The notes: generated by a model from the sequence alone, not told the origin. DNA of 64,000 bases from Thiomicrorhabdus sp033238645 (GCA_033238645.1 BQXR01000009.1:24232-88231); one strand, 5' to 3'; numbered from the stretch's first letter, positions 34,317 through 44,107 are shown. Translations and numbers: made by a program.

Positions 34317-35552
34317 ATGACATTTGAAGATTTTGATTTAGATGACGCACTGTTAAACGCCATTAGAAAGATGTCGTACAACAAACCGACTCCAATTCAG
34401 CAAGCTGCCATTCCCCTAATGCTTGAGCGTAAAGACGTACTTGCAGGTGCCGCAACAGGTACGGGTAAAACGGCTGCATTTGTTATTCCTGCCATTCAAT
34501 ATATATTGGATGAGCCACATCGCGCTAGTAGACACCCGCGCGTCTTAATCCTCTCACCAACACGTGAATTGGCTTTCCAGATCCATAAAGTTGTTAAACA
34601 GCTAGGTTCCTACTGTGAGATTCCTTCCGTTATTATTACCGGTGGTTTTAAACAGACACAACAGGCAGAAACCTTAACCAGAGCGTGTGACATTCTGGTC
34701 GCAACCCCTGGTCGTCTTGCAGCATTAATGGAAGAAGATCATGTAGACCTCTCTTTCCTTGAAATTCTCATTATCGATGAAGCAGATCGTATGCTCGATA
34801 TGGGGCAAGGGCCTACTGTTCGTGCATTGATTGAAGCGATTCCTACAGACTTTCAAGCAGGACTTTTCTCGGCCACCTTATTAGGTAAAGGCATTGAGAA
34901 TTTTGCGACAGAGATATTGGAAGAGCCAGAGGTAGTGCAGGTGGACGCACCTAACCAAAAGTCTGAACAGATACAGCAAATTGTCTATCTAGCAAATGAT
35001 CGTGCACATAAAGAAGCACTATTGGCTAATATCGTCAAAGATCCTAGCTGTGAAAGCGCCATCGTATTCTGTAACAAGAAAGACAAAGCGGTGGAAGTTA
35101 CCGACTGGTTACAGTCACAGAACGTCTCTGCCCAAGTATTGCATGGTGACTTTAGCCAATCAGCTCGTTTAGAGAAGATGTCTAAGTTCCAGAAGAACAA
35201 GATCAAAGTCATGGTAGCGACCGATGTAGCGGCACGTGGTTTAGATATGTTGAAAGTCACACACGTCATTAACTACGATATTCCATTTAGAGGTGATATG
35301 TATATTCACCGTATTGGACGTACAGGACGTGCCCAACAAGTAGGTATTGCGATCAACCTGGTAGAGCGTCACGATATTGCTGCTTTAGAACGTATTGAAT
35401 ACCACTTACAGCAGAAGCTACCCATTGAAAAAATTGAGGGCTTAGAGCCGAGCTTTAAGATTAAAGATGTACTGAAAAAAGCATCTAAAAAGAAGAAAGC
35501 TAAAAAGAAAACCAGTAAGAAAAAATCTGATAAGAAGAAAAAGTCTAAATAA
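34317..35552 (+). CDS. srmB: DEAD-box ATP-dependent RNA helicase, SrmB-like
   Basis: 411 residues from ATG at 34317 (AGAG 6 bp upstream). Motifs are Q (KPTPIQQAAIPLML), I (GAATGTGKTAAFVIPA), Ia (LILSPTRELAF), II (IIDEADRMLDMG), III (LFSATLLG), IV-V (IVFCNKKDKAVEV, MVATDVAARGLDM) and VI (HRIGRTGRAQ). The tail is almost pure Lys/Ser. N-terminal and core sequence are nearest SrmB, which helps 50S assembly in the cold; other DEAD-box subfamilies are possible. Confidence 0.88.
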   Translation: MTFEDFDLDDALLNAIRKMSYNKPTPIQQAAIPLMLERKDVLAGAATGTGKTAAFVIPAIQYILDEPHRASRHPRVLILSPTRELAFQIHKVVKQLGSYCEIPSVIITGGFKQTQQAETLTRACDILVATPGRLAALMEEDHVDLSFLEILIIDEADRMLDMGQGPTVRALIEAIPTDFQAGLFSATLLGKGIENFATEILEEPEVVQVDAPNQKSEQIQQIVYLANDRAHKEALLANIVKDPSCESAIVFCNKKDKAVEVTDWLQSQNVSAQVLHGDFSQSARLEKMSKFQKNKIKVMVATDVAARGLDMLKVTHVINYDIPFRGDMYIHRIGRTGRAQQVGIAINLVERHDIAALERIEYHLQQKLPIEKIEGLEPSFKIKDVLKKASKKKKAKKKTSKKKSDKKKKSK

Positions 35553-35615
35553 GCAAAATCTAAAGTGCCTCTAGAGCGTTGAAAGTAAATTTATCTCAAC
35601 TTTCTAGAGCGTCCT

Positions 35616-35630
35616 CCCCCCCCTGCTCAA
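35616..35630 (-). repeat. dispersed poly-G motif (intergenic)
   Basis: The plus strand reads CCCCCCCCTGCTCAA, between the convergent helicase and EI24 genes. Confidence 0.75.
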
Positions 35631-35687
35631 TCTTCAAAAATAATTCAAGAAGTATAAATAAAGAGACTCATAGCGTTATCTGAGGAT

Positions 35688-36452
35688 CTAAACCATTGGT
35701 TTAGGCATTTTTGACAGATGATCAAAATTATAATGTGCCAAGGCAATCACTGCTAACACAGGAATAAAAAGACCAATAATAGGCAAGGTGCTCAGCAAGA
35801 AAAAACCTGCTAAAGCCAAAGTCGGTGTCCAATTACCGATCGCTTTCACTTCATTAAACATCTGCTTAGGTAAGATTACCTGACCAACATCTAATACTAA
35901 AGCATATCTAAAAAACATAAACCCAATTAACCAGAACCAGAAGATATTGATCAGCGGAATAAATAACATTGGGAAAGTGACTAAGAATAGCAGTAACAGT
36001 AGCAGACCAAACTTGAGCATCTTAAGTAACATACCTATAGTACTGCCATGCCCCTGATAATCAACATTAGGATAGTGTTTGTCATGAATAACTTTGACAA
36101 TGCTATCTGTCATAAATCCCGTAATAATCATGGCAAAAAGCAGTATTAAGTAACTACCTAATAACACCCCTAGAATACCCGCTATCACTGCAAAAATGGC
36201 ACCGACAATCCACAAAAGTATCGCACCAATAATAGGGATAGCACCAATGGTTTGCTCTGCCTCTTCTGACCAGCTACCAGCTTCCATGACCATTGGGTTA
36301 TTGGTGACTAAATCACTGACCAAAAATATACCAAACAGGCCATAGCCCATAAGAGATACTAGAATCACTGAAGCAATAAAGGGAATAAAGAGCCGCCAGA
36401 GAATAGCGGGCTCTTTTAGGTCAGTCAGTGTTTTAAAAAATAGATTTAACAT
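35688..36452 (-). CDS. EI24-domain integral membrane protein
   Basis: 254 residues from ATG at 36452 (MLNLFFKTLTDLKEPAILWR). Several long hydrophobic segments include LLLLLLFLVTFPMLFIPLIN, and the C-terminus has GFFLLSTLPIIGLFIPVLAV. The layout matches the EI24/CysZ-like family. In some members this means sulfate uptake, but the typical CysZ marks are not clear here. The longer ORF upstream of this ATG has no conservation. Its promoter lies in the 68 bp to the aldehyde dehydrogenase stop, or it is read from that gene. Confidence 0.7.
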   Translation of the reverse strand: MLNLFFKTLTDLKEPAILWRLFIPFIASVILVSLMGYGLFGIFLVSDLVTNNPMVMEAGSWSEEAEQTIGAIPIIGAILLWIVGAIFAVIAGILGVLLGSYLILLFAMIITGFMTDSIVKVIHDKHYPNVDYQGHGSTIGMLLKMLKFGLLLLLLFLVTFPMLFIPLINIFWFWLIGFMFFRYALVLDVGQVILPKQMFNEVKAIGNWTPTLALAGFFLLSTLPIIGLFIPVLAVIALAHYNFDHLSKMPKPMV

Positions 36453-36520
36453 GGTCTTCTTGCAACCTCTTTCACTATTTTCTAAAACAGTGCAGCGATA
36501 CAACTAACGGATAAATAGGG

Positions 36521-37891
36521 TTATTTAATCCAGATAGATTTCACATTCATAAATTCACGAATCCCCTGAGAAGAGAGTTCACGGCCATAACCAGAGTTCT
36601 TAACACCCCCAAATGGCATGCGCTGATCTGAGAAACTTGGACTATTAATAAAAGTCGCCCCTGACTCCATGCCTTTTGCCATGGTTTCAGCAGTTGCTTG
36701 ATCATCTGCCCAAATAGAACCACCTAGACCATAATTAATGGCATTTGCGATACCTAAAGCATGTGCTGGCTCAGAGGCTGGTATTGCAATCGCAACAGGC
36801 CCAAAAAACTCTTCACTATAGGCGTCCATATTACTGGTCACACCCGTTAAAATTGTAGGCGCATAGTAGCTACCAGGACGATCTAATTGATAACCACCAG
36901 TGACAATCGTAGCCCCCTGTTCAACCGCCTTCATAACTTGCCCGTGTAACTCATCTAGTAGATCTTGACGAGACATTGGTGCAAGCGTGGTAGTAGCATC
37001 CATCGGATCACCCGCGACAAACTTCTCTTCAATCGCTGTTTTGAACTGTTCAACAAAATTATTAAACTGTGTTTGATCAATAATAAAACGCTTAGCAGCA
37101 ATACAGCTCTGCCCCATATTTAAGAATCGACCTGCAACAGCACCTTGAACAGCGGCTTTCATATTGGCACTATCCAAAACAATAAAGGCATCTGAACCAC
37201 CCAATTCTAAAACCGTTTTCTTAAGCTCAGAACCCGCGACAGAAGCCACTTTTCGACCTGCATTTTCACTTCCTGTAAGTGTCACAGCACGTACAGCTGG
37301 ATGACGAATGACACTCTCTACCATTCCTGCACCAATCATTAGCGTTGTGAAAATATTGTCTGGAAAACCTGCTTTTCTAAAAACTTCTTCCATGGCTAAA
37401 GCACACTGTGGCACGTTTGAAGCATGCTTTAAGATTGCAATATTTCCTGCCACTAAAGCGGGGGCTGCAAAACGGAAAACCTGCCAGAACGGGTAATTCC
37501 AAGGCATCACGGCTAACACAACACCTAGCGGCTGATAGTTCACATAACTTTTGGAAGCATCAGTTTCAATCAGTTCGTCTGCTAAAAACTTAGGACCGTT
37601 TTCAGCATAGAAATCACAAACCTTCGCACACTTCTCAATCTCACCCTGTGCTTCAATAAAGGTTTTACCCATCTCTAAGGTAATCAACTCTGCCAACAGG
37701 TCACAATCATCACGTAAAACATCCGCAACTCGCTTCATCATTAAACAACGATCTTCGATCGGTGTTAATTTTGACCAATCTGCGAATTGATAACCCGCTT
37801 GTGTTACCACCTCATCTAACGTCGCTTGATCCCACGTTTCAAATGTGCCTAACAGTTCACCTGTTGCTGGGTTAATAGATTCCATCGCCAT
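36521..37891 (-). CDS. succinate-semialdehyde dehydrogenase-type NAD(P) aldehyde dehydrogenase
   Basis: 456 residues from ATG at 37891, preceded by AAGGAG at 6-7 bp. The start MAMESINPATGELLGTFETW is typical of Sad/YneI-like enzymes. The catalytic residues are Glu in VLELGGSDAFIVLDSANM and Cys in NMGQSCIAAKRFIID, and the cofactor region is VTLTGSENAGRKVASVAGSE. The C-terminus is MPFGGVKNSGYGRELSSQGI. It oxidises succinate semialdehyde or a related short aldehyde. The exact substrate is uncertain. Confidence 0.87.
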   Translation of the reverse strand: MAMESINPATGELLGTFETWDQATLDEVVTQAGYQFADWSKLTPIEDRCLMMKRVADVLRDDCDLLAELITLEMGKTFIEAQGEIEKCAKVCDFYAENGPKFLADELIETDASKSYVNYQPLGVVLAVMPWNYPFWQVFRFAAPALVAGNIAILKHASNVPQCALAMEEVFRKAGFPDNIFTTLMIGAGMVESVIRHPAVRAVTLTGSENAGRKVASVAGSELKKTVLELGGSDAFIVLDSANMKAAVQGAVAGRFLNMGQSCIAAKRFIIDQTQFNNFVEQFKTAIEEKFVAGDPMDATTTLAPMSRQDLLDELHGQVMKAVEQGATIVTGGYQLDRPGSYYAPTILTGVTSNMDAYSEEFFGPVAIAIPASEPAHALGIANAINYGLGGSIWADDQATAETMAKGMESGATFINSPSFSDQRMPFGGVKNSGYGRELSSQGIREFMNVKSIWIK

Positions 37892-37958
37892 GAAGCGCTC
37901 CTTGTCATGTAATTTGATCATTCACAAAATGGCATTAACCATTCTGCTTAAAAAAATA

Positions 37959-38120
37959 GGTCTCCGAAAGAGACTGTTTAAAAACGTTATGAAAATACCA
38001 AGCTCAAGGAAAAATAGGCAAAATAGCGGAGTTTACAAAGAGTAAATGAGCATTTTAAGCCTGCTTTTAACAAAGCAATTATTGGTCGAAACAGTTTTCA
38101 CATAGCCTCTGAAAGAGACC
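37959..38120. mobile_element. MITE-like non-coding element with terminal inverted repeats
   Basis: A 162-bp AT-rich segment. The left end GGTCTCCGAAAGAGACTGTT and the right end, whose reverse complement begins GGTCTCTTTCAGAGGC and continues to AAACTGTTT, form imperfect terminal inverted repeats. Inside are GTTTAC-AAAGA-GTAAAT and AT-rich flanks. No ORF and no clear target-site duplication. The internal CGGAGTTTAC...GTAAATGAGCATTTTAAG style recalls short dispersed elements seen in other marine gammaproteobacteria. No second copy lies in the window. Confidence 0.55.
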
Positions 38121-38158
38121 TTTTAAATCCTAAAAACTAAATATTGGTTTTATTAAAA

Positions 38159-39367
38159 CTACTCTTTTTCATCTGCCATCGCTTGTTGCGCCCAAGCATT
38201 AGCTGATAGAAAATGGGCAGCAATTTCACTGACCCCTAAACTTTCAAAATTTAATTGGTCAACATCAATATCATTCTGTTCCATCGCAACCAAGACGGTT
38301 AGCATATGACCCATAACCCCCTCTTTTTTAGTTAAAGCAGCTTTAACTTCGTCTGAGAGAGGCATGTCTTCAACAATATCTTCAATGGGCGTTTTGAAAA
38401 AAGCCCCCAAACTTGAAAAAAGCCCTACCAAAAAGAAGGAGTCCTTCTCTCTTCGTCGGCCAGTACTTTCTGCTAAAATCTCACAAAATCTTGCTCGCAT
38501 CAATGAAGTTATTAATAACTCCGTAGGCACATCTTTCATACTGGATAGCATGAGCATATTGACCCAGAACTTAAGACGTTTGAGACCTAAGTATCTTAAA
38601 GCATCTGCAACACTATCTACTTGAATAGGGATCATTGCGGCGGGGTTATTAATAGCAATCAATAACTTATGACTAAGCGCTACATCCTGACTAACGATGT
38701 TCGAAAGCTCATTAAAGTCGGTTGTCGGATCATTCACCTTGGCTAAAAGTTGTAATAAAACTAGTTTATTACCTGTTAGCTTTTGGCCATTAATAATGAC
38801 TGGATTATTAAAGAAGTAACCTTGAAAATAATCGAATCCTAACTTTTTAAGATGCTGGAACTTCTCTTCAGTATCTACATTCAATGCAATCGCTTTAATG
38901 CCCTTGTCATGAAGTTCATCAATCATGGTTTTAAGCTTCATCTCACTATGAAGTTCTGCATCAATTTTAACGTAGTCACTAATACTAGCGAGCTTTATAC
39001 TGGCATCATCATCAATGAAATTGTCTAGCGCAATGGTTGATCCCATCGACTTTAACTCTTTAAGATTACGTAGAACCTTTGGATCCCCCAAAACTGTATT
39101 GGGAATTTCAAGCACGATTTGGTGCTCTTCATCAAAAGCTGGAAGAGAGTCTTTATTAATCAATTGACTCGGAAGATGCAACATAGCTGTGTGCTCACCA
39201 ACGATTGATTGAAAGCCCACTTTTTCCTGCGTGCTTTTAATCAGTGCCTCGGTTGCTTCTAAGGTTTTTTCATTGGGATTGACCCCCTGATGAAACTGCA
39301 GTTCGTAAGCAAATACATTCATTTCGGTATCTAAAACGGGCTGTCTACCAATAAACACTTCAGACAT
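38159..39367 (-). CDS. EAL-HDOD domain signalling protein (YuxH-like)
   Basis: 402 residues. The N-terminal EAL-like domain starts EVFIGRQPVLDTEMNVFAYE, with a variant A-Y-E-L-Q-F in place of E-x-L-R-W, and ends GFDYFQGYFFNNPVIINGQK. Degenerate motifs imply it does not hydrolyse c-di-GMP. The C-terminal HDOD domain (about 200-400) has LLQLLAKVNDPTTDFNELSN, DVALSHKLLIAINNPA and VGLFSSLGAFFKTPIEDIVE. It is probably a regulator of motility or surface behaviour. The c-di-GMP enzyme at 40862 lies nearby. Confidence 0.87.
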   Translation of the reverse strand: MSEVFIGRQPVLDTEMNVFAYELQFHQGVNPNEKTLEATEALIKSTQEKVGFQSIVGEHTAMLHLPSQLINKDSLPAFDEEHQIVLEIPNTVLGDPKVLRNLKELKSMGSTIALDNFIDDDASIKLASISDYVKIDAELHSEMKLKTMIDELHDKGIKAIALNVDTEEKFQHLKKLGFDYFQGYFFNNPVIINGQKLTGNKLVLLQLLAKVNDPTTDFNELSNIVSQDVALSHKLLIAINNPAAMIPIQVDSVADALRYLGLKRLKFWVNMLMLSSMKDVPTELLITSLMRARFCEILAESTGRRREKDSFFLVGLFSSLGAFFKTPIEDIVEDMPLSDEVKAALTKKEGVMGHMLTVLVAMEQNDIDVDQLNFESLGVSEIAAHFLSANAWAQQAMADEKE

Positions 39368-39875
39368 TTTCTCTATCCTATTGATTCGTTAAGTAAGCAC
39401 TTCAAGCATTCAATTCAAAGCAACTCTCTAATATTTCTTTCAACAATGTACGCTGGATTACCGTCAGTTTCAACCATAATCCACTCTTATCAAGCCTAGA
39501 ATTTATACTTACCAGTCTAAGCAGCTATCTATTCATTATGTTAAAGGTAATCTTAATGTCTAAATAGCAGGCATTAAACCTACTAACAACAGGGGATTTA
39601 AAACACTATTTTATCTAACTTAGCGGTAATTAAAGCCAATCACTATAAACTGTCCTTATTCATGCAGCTAAAACATGCTTTGGATCATGAAACCTCCTAG
39701 TATTCTATCCTGAAACATTGTAAGATTTTCTATGTTTTATCTCTAAATAAGATCATTATTTATTTAAGATTGATAAAAGCCTAAATAACCCCTAGATAGG
39801 ACTCATATTATTTCAAGTTCACTTCAATCACATCAGCAGACAACCTTCTCCACTTTAGCCGTCACTATCTGCCTG
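39368..39875. other. 508-bp intergenic region
   Basis: AT-rich, between the divergent EAL-HDOD and periplasmic-binding-protein genes. No ORF, tRNA or strong hairpin is seen. The reading frame of the downstream gene stays open for some distance upstream of its first ATG, so part of this stretch (from about 39807) may be coding. Confidence 0.5.
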
Positions 39876-40865
39876 ATGCTCGGAATACTATTATCTACAA
39901 TAACCTATGCTAAAAGTAATCAATCAATCGATCAAATTGAATCCAAAAAAATACTCTCCAAATGTGTGTATATTGCCTCATACGCCCCTGGTTACGAATG
40001 GCAAGATCAAGTAACTGCCAGCCTAGAAGAGCAGCTTAAAGAAGTGTGCACTCTTAATATCTACTATATGGATAGCAAAAAAACGCAGTCACAAGATAAA
40101 CTGTCAGAGATCGCTTTAAAAGCCAAAGATTTTATTGAAAAAAACACTCCCAACATTGTTATCATCTCTGATGATAATGCGGTCAAGTATGTGCTCGCTA
40201 AATACTACAAAGACCACTCCCTGCCGTTTATTTTTTGTGGCATCAATAATACTAGCAAACTCTACAAACTCCCCTACAGTAATGCCACGGGGATGATTGA
40301 GGTCGCCCCTACCAAAGCACTGTTAGAGCAATTGCTCTACAATCAACCGAATCAAATTCATGTAGCTTACTTAACAACCCAGGGGGCAACAGCAAAGCAA
40401 AATGTAAAAGCATTTCATAACGTAGCGGATTACCTTAATATTAAGAGCTCAGCCTTCCTTGCAGGGAGTCAAGAAAAGTGGCGTAAACATTACAAAAGAC
40501 TACAAGAAGACCCTAATGTAAATATTATTATTTTAGGTAATTTTGTTGCCTTTCCAGAATGGGATCACCAACAAAATATCGACTGGATTAAAGCCAACAA
40601 CCATAAACTTTCCATTGCAACACAAAAATGGATGATGCCATATGTTGCTTTAGGCCTGACTAAATCAGCGAGTGAACAAGGTGCATGGGCAGGAAAGACG
40701 GCTAGAGCAGTACTCAATGGCTTTCCCATTGAGCAAATCCCAATCGTGCCCAACCAACTCTTTCAAACTTGGATTAACACTCAGATAGCCTCTCCTGTTC
40801 AAGATAAGATCCCTCTTAGGTTAATTAATCAGGCGACACCTTTTACTCAGGCGGACACACCATGA
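39876..40865 (+). CDS. ABC-type periplasmic substrate-binding protein (sensor partner of the c-di-GMP enzyme)
   Basis: At least 329 residues. The hydrophobic N-terminus MLGILLSTITYAKS is short for a signal peptide and lacks basic residues; in the same frame upstream the codons read LAVTICLMLGILLS, so the true start may be earlier. An ATT at 39807 lies 6-7 bp after a GATAGG site. The body has the fold of ABC substrate-binding proteins of the TrpX type (CVYIASYAPGYEWQDQVTAS, NIVIISDDNAVKYVLAKYY, LPFIFCGINN, GLTKSASEQGAWAGKTARAV). Its end overlaps the next gene by 4 bp and no permease is present, so a sensing role is inferred. Confidence 0.75.
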   Translation: MLGILLSTITYAKSNQSIDQIESKKILSKCVYIASYAPGYEWQDQVTASLEEQLKEVCTLNIYYMDSKKTQSQDKLSEIALKAKDFIEKNTPNIVIISDDNAVKYVLAKYYKDHSLPFIFCGINNTSKLYKLPYSNATGMIEVAPTKALLEQLLYNQPNQIHVAYLTTQGATAKQNVKAFHNVADYLNIKSSAFLAGSQEKWRKHYKRLQEDPNVNIIILGNFVAFPEWDHQQNIDWIKANNHKLSIATQKWMMPYVALGLTKSASEQGAWAGKTARAVLNGFPIEQIPIVPNQLFQTWINTQIASPVQDKIPLRLINQATPFTQADTP

Positions 40866-43648
40866 AAGACTTTACCCGCGAAAGAGCTTGTGATCTATCA
40901 AGAAAGCAGTCCCTCACACTATTCCTTTCATGCATTGTCATCGCCTTTCTGACTTTTGTTGTTGAGTCATCAAATCAACTTAAAGATGCACGATTAATAT
41001 TTAATAACAATATCAGTTCACTTATTCAACTCAATCAACAGAATGAAAAACGCACCGAAATCCTGTTAGATGCACTTTCCCATTACTATGAAGCAAATTT
41101 AATTAAATCTAGCCATGAATTTGAGTATTTTGCCAAAGGGCTTTATGACCATACAGTAAAAGTACACACCATAGGTTTTGCGAACTACCTTCCCAAAGAG
41201 CAAAAACTTGCATTTGAGAAAATTCAACAGATGCAAGGTTTTGAATCTTTTCAGATTCGTGCAAAAGGGATTTTTCTGCAAGAGAAAATAAATACTTCAC
41301 CATACCACCTTGCTGTCAGTATGATAACTCCCTTAGAACCAGAGCTTTCTATCTTTCTAAGTGAAGATCTATTCAGTATAGACGGCCTAGCTGAGCAGTT
41401 TTATAACTCCGTAAAAAGCAGTAAAAGCTTTACCGTAATGGTCAATTCAACCCATAATCAACAACTCTATTCACTCACTTTGAGACCAATCTATCTAAAT
41501 AATCGAGTAGACCTGACACCCAAAGAAAGACTTGAACAGGTAATAGGCGTTATCTTTATTGTCCAACCATTAGAGGAGTCTGTTGTGTCGCTTATCGACA
41601 ATCTATTCTCCGATCAAAACATTATTATTCAGGCGCCTATAGCCTTTAAAAAAGCCCCTTTGCTTAACAAGTATGTGGTTAATTCACCCCTTTCAGCCTT
41701 CCCTTTCCTACGTACCAAAGAAGAGTTCAATAAATCACTGCTATTAATTTCAGGTCAAGATAATTCAAAGATTACCATCACCTACAACTGGCGGCTAGAA
41801 GAGGTAAAGCTGATACCATTGATGATAAGCATTACACTTGTACTATTGCTCTATCTAGGTTTTTTTAGTGTTGTTACTCTGGTTTTCCGCTATACCCGTC
41901 ACCTGCAACGTACGCAAAACCGTCTAATGCAGATTATTACCACATCACAAGATGCGGTTATCGTTACCAATAAAGAAGGCTACATCAAGGTTTGGAACCC
42001 AGTTGCAACACAACTTCTAGGCTTCACCGAAGAGGAGGCTTTAGGCCAATGCCTTATGCTACTCATCTTCTACCATGGCACAGCGTCCACTAGTGAAACT
42101 GCAGGGGATGAAAACCGTCTGGTTCAAAGCTTCTGGAAAACATTTGGCATTGGCGATGATCAAACGAACAATCAAAAATTAGAGATCGAATTAGGCACTA
42201 AATCAGACACTAAAATTATCGCGGAAATTGCTGTCTCAATTCTAAAAAATCAAAAGAATAAAGATGACATTGAGATCAGCCTCTTTATAAAAGACATCAC
42301 ATATCAGCGTAAAACTGAAGCTGAAATCAAACAACTGGCCTATTTTGATCCTTTAACTAACTTAGAAAATCGTACTTATTTTAAGAGCCAAGTTGAGCAA
42401 TACATAAAGGAAAATACCTACTCAAAATTAACCCTGATATTCTTAGATCTAGATGGTTTTAAGCAGGTCAATGACTCACTTGGCCATAGTGTGGGTGATG
42501 AACTTCTCAAAGTAATCTCCAAACGCATTGTACATACCTTAAGAGGGGTTGATAGAGATACACATATCTGTCGTTTTGGTGGCGATGAATTTGTACTAAT
42601 GTTAGGTAATATCGATGAAGAGCAAGCTTCTAAAGTAGCGACTCGTCTCCTCAAGCAGATTGAGAGAATGGTTAAAGTCAGAGATGATGAGCTACAAGTG
42701 ACCGGTAGTATGGGAATCACTTTTTATCCTCAACACGGTGAAGATGTTGATACCCTTTTACGTCATGCAGATACCGCAATGTATCAATCAAAAGACTCTG
42801 GCAAAAACACCTACTCTATCTATAACGATGAGATGGAAGCGCGCTTATCTCAACGCCTTCTTATTGAAAAGCATCTTAGAAATGCCTTAAGGCTTGATGA
42901 ATTTTCACTCGTCTACCAGCCAAAACTCTGTTTATCAACAGGGCTAGTCGTCGGTGTTGAGGCACTCCTTCGTTGGAAAAACCCAGTATTAGGTGATATC
43001 CCTCCTGATAAATTTATCTCTATTGCCGAAGAGAGCAACCTAATCATTAATATTGGTAATTGGGTTGCTGAGTGCTGTATTCAACAACTGATTAATTGGC
43101 AAGACACACAATTTAAGCACCTACATATTGCCATTAACGTCAGTAGCCAGCAACTGCAGCACCCTTACTTTTTGGAGAGCATCAGTCAAATGATGGCCGA
43201 TGCAGGATTGCCGACCAATCGATTAGAGATCGAGTTAACAGAACGAACCATTATGTCCAACGCAAAAGAGAATATTTTACGCTTTAGTAAAATACGCGAA
43301 CAAGGTTTTGAGCTTTCAGTAGATGATTTTGGTACTGGCTATTCTTCACTTAGCTACCTAAAAAGATTCCCTTTAAGTATTCTAAAAATAGACAAAGGCT
43401 TTGTCGACGGGCTACCTTTTGATGAAGAAGATGTCAGTATCGCCAAGGCCATTTTAAACTTAGCGCACAACCTAAATATGCGGGTGGTTGCTGAAGGCGT
43501 TGAAACCCTTGAGCAGATTGAGTTTTTAAGAGGCCTAAAGTGCAACTATGCTCAGGGCTATTATATTAGTCGCCCACTTTCAATCAATATCTTAGAGTCT
43601 TGGTTGGATAATCATACGCAACAAAATACACCGATAGAGCACCTCTAA
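40862..43648 (+). CDS. CHASE-PAS-GGDEF-EAL c-di-GMP turnover protein
   Basis: 928 residues. A membrane helix lies at about 15-35. A periplasmic CHASE domain follows (IGFANYLPKEQKLAFEKIQQ), then a second helix (LMISITLVLLLYLGFFSVVT), a PAS domain (TTSQDAVIVTNKEGYIKVWN), GGDEF with intact FGGDEFVLM, and EAL with VVGVEALLRWKNP and LKIDKGFVDGLP. Both catalytic motifs look complete, so it could make or degrade c-di-GMP. It overlaps the binding-protein gene by 4 bp, suggesting that the periplasmic protein feeds its CHASE domain. Confidence 0.93.
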   Translation: MKDFTRERACDLSRKQSLTLFLSCIVIAFLTFVVESSNQLKDARLIFNNNISSLIQLNQQNEKRTEILLDALSHYYEANLIKSSHEFEYFAKGLYDHTVKVHTIGFANYLPKEQKLAFEKIQQMQGFESFQIRAKGIFLQEKINTSPYHLAVSMITPLEPELSIFLSEDLFSIDGLAEQFYNSVKSSKSFTVMVNSTHNQQLYSLTLRPIYLNNRVDLTPKERLEQVIGVIFIVQPLEESVVSLIDNLFSDQNIIIQAPIAFKKAPLLNKYVVNSPLSAFPFLRTKEEFNKSLLLISGQDNSKITITYNWRLEEVKLIPLMISITLVLLLYLGFFSVVTLVFRYTRHLQRTQNRLMQIITTSQDAVIVTNKEGYIKVWNPVATQLLGFTEEEALGQCLMLLIFYHGTASTSETAGDENRLVQSFWKTFGIGDDQTNNQKLEIELGTKSDTKIIAEIAVSILKNQKNKDDIEISLFIKDITYQRKTEAEIKQLAYFDPLTNLENRTYFKSQVEQYIKENTYSKLTLIFLDLDGFKQVNDSLGHSVGDELLKVISKRIVHTLRGVDRDTHICRFGGDEFVLMLGNIDEEQASKVATRLLKQIERMVKVRDDELQVTGSMGITFYPQHGEDVDTLLRHADTAMYQSKDSGKNTYSIYNDEMEARLSQRLLIEKHLRNALRLDEFSLVYQPKLCLSTGLVVGVEALLRWKNPVLGDIPPDKFISIAEESNLIINIGNWVAECCIQQLINWQDTQFKHLHIAINVSSQQLQHPYFLESISQMMADAGLPTNRLEIELTERTIMSNAKENILRFSKIREQGFELSVDDFGTGYSSLSYLKRFPLSILKIDKGFVDGLPFDEEDVSIAKAILNLAHNLNMRVVAEGVETLEQIEFLRGLKCNYAQGYYISRPLSINILESWLDNHTQQNTPIEHL

Positions 43649-43950
43649 TGAACTCTTTTAATCCCTTTACTTGGTTAATAATAGCAGTGGTTCGTTTCTA
43701 TCAACTCTTTATCAGCCCTCTCATAGGGCCTCGCTGTCGCTTTTACCCCACCTGCTCACACTACACGATCGATGCTTTAAAGCAGCATGGATTTTTTTGT
43801 GGCAGTTGGCTAGCCATCAAACGTATTCTGCGTTGTCACCCTGCTAACCCTGGTGGTGTTGACCCCGTACCTACCTGTGGTTGTCAATCCAAGAAAAACT
43901 GCCAAGAACTACTTTCCGAAGACAATGAAAACTCACACACTCCAAAATGA
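43648..43950 (+). CDS. yidD: membrane protein insertion efficiency factor YidD
   Basis: 100 residues. LFISPLIGPRCRFYPTCSHY and AIKRILRCHPANPGGVDPVP are the YidD signature. It starts at ATG overlapping the preceding stop (TAATG). It is normally next to rnpA and yidC, but here it follows a c-di-GMP enzyme. Its TGA stop is the TGA of a dispersed poly-G motif. Confidence 0.94.
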   Translation: MNSFNPFTWLIIAVVRFYQLFISPLIGPRCRFYPTCSHYTIDALKQHGFFCGSWLAIKRILRCHPANPGGVDPVPTCGCQSKKNCQELLSEDNENSHTPK

Positions 43951-43961
43951 GCAGGGGGGGG
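43944..43961 (+). repeat. dispersed poly-G motif spanning the yidD stop codon
   Basis: AAAATGAGCAGGGGGGGG; the TGA inside the motif is the yidD stop. Confidence 0.75.
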
Positions 43962-44107
43962 TAGCCTCTGATGATATCGGCTCAGCATCAAATAACCACT
44001 AGCCACAAAAAATTCATATTTGCTTACCTGATTTCTACTACAAAACCCGCTAGAATAGAAGATTATATTTATTCACCCATATTCATCTAAAGCACACCAG
44101 GATTCAC

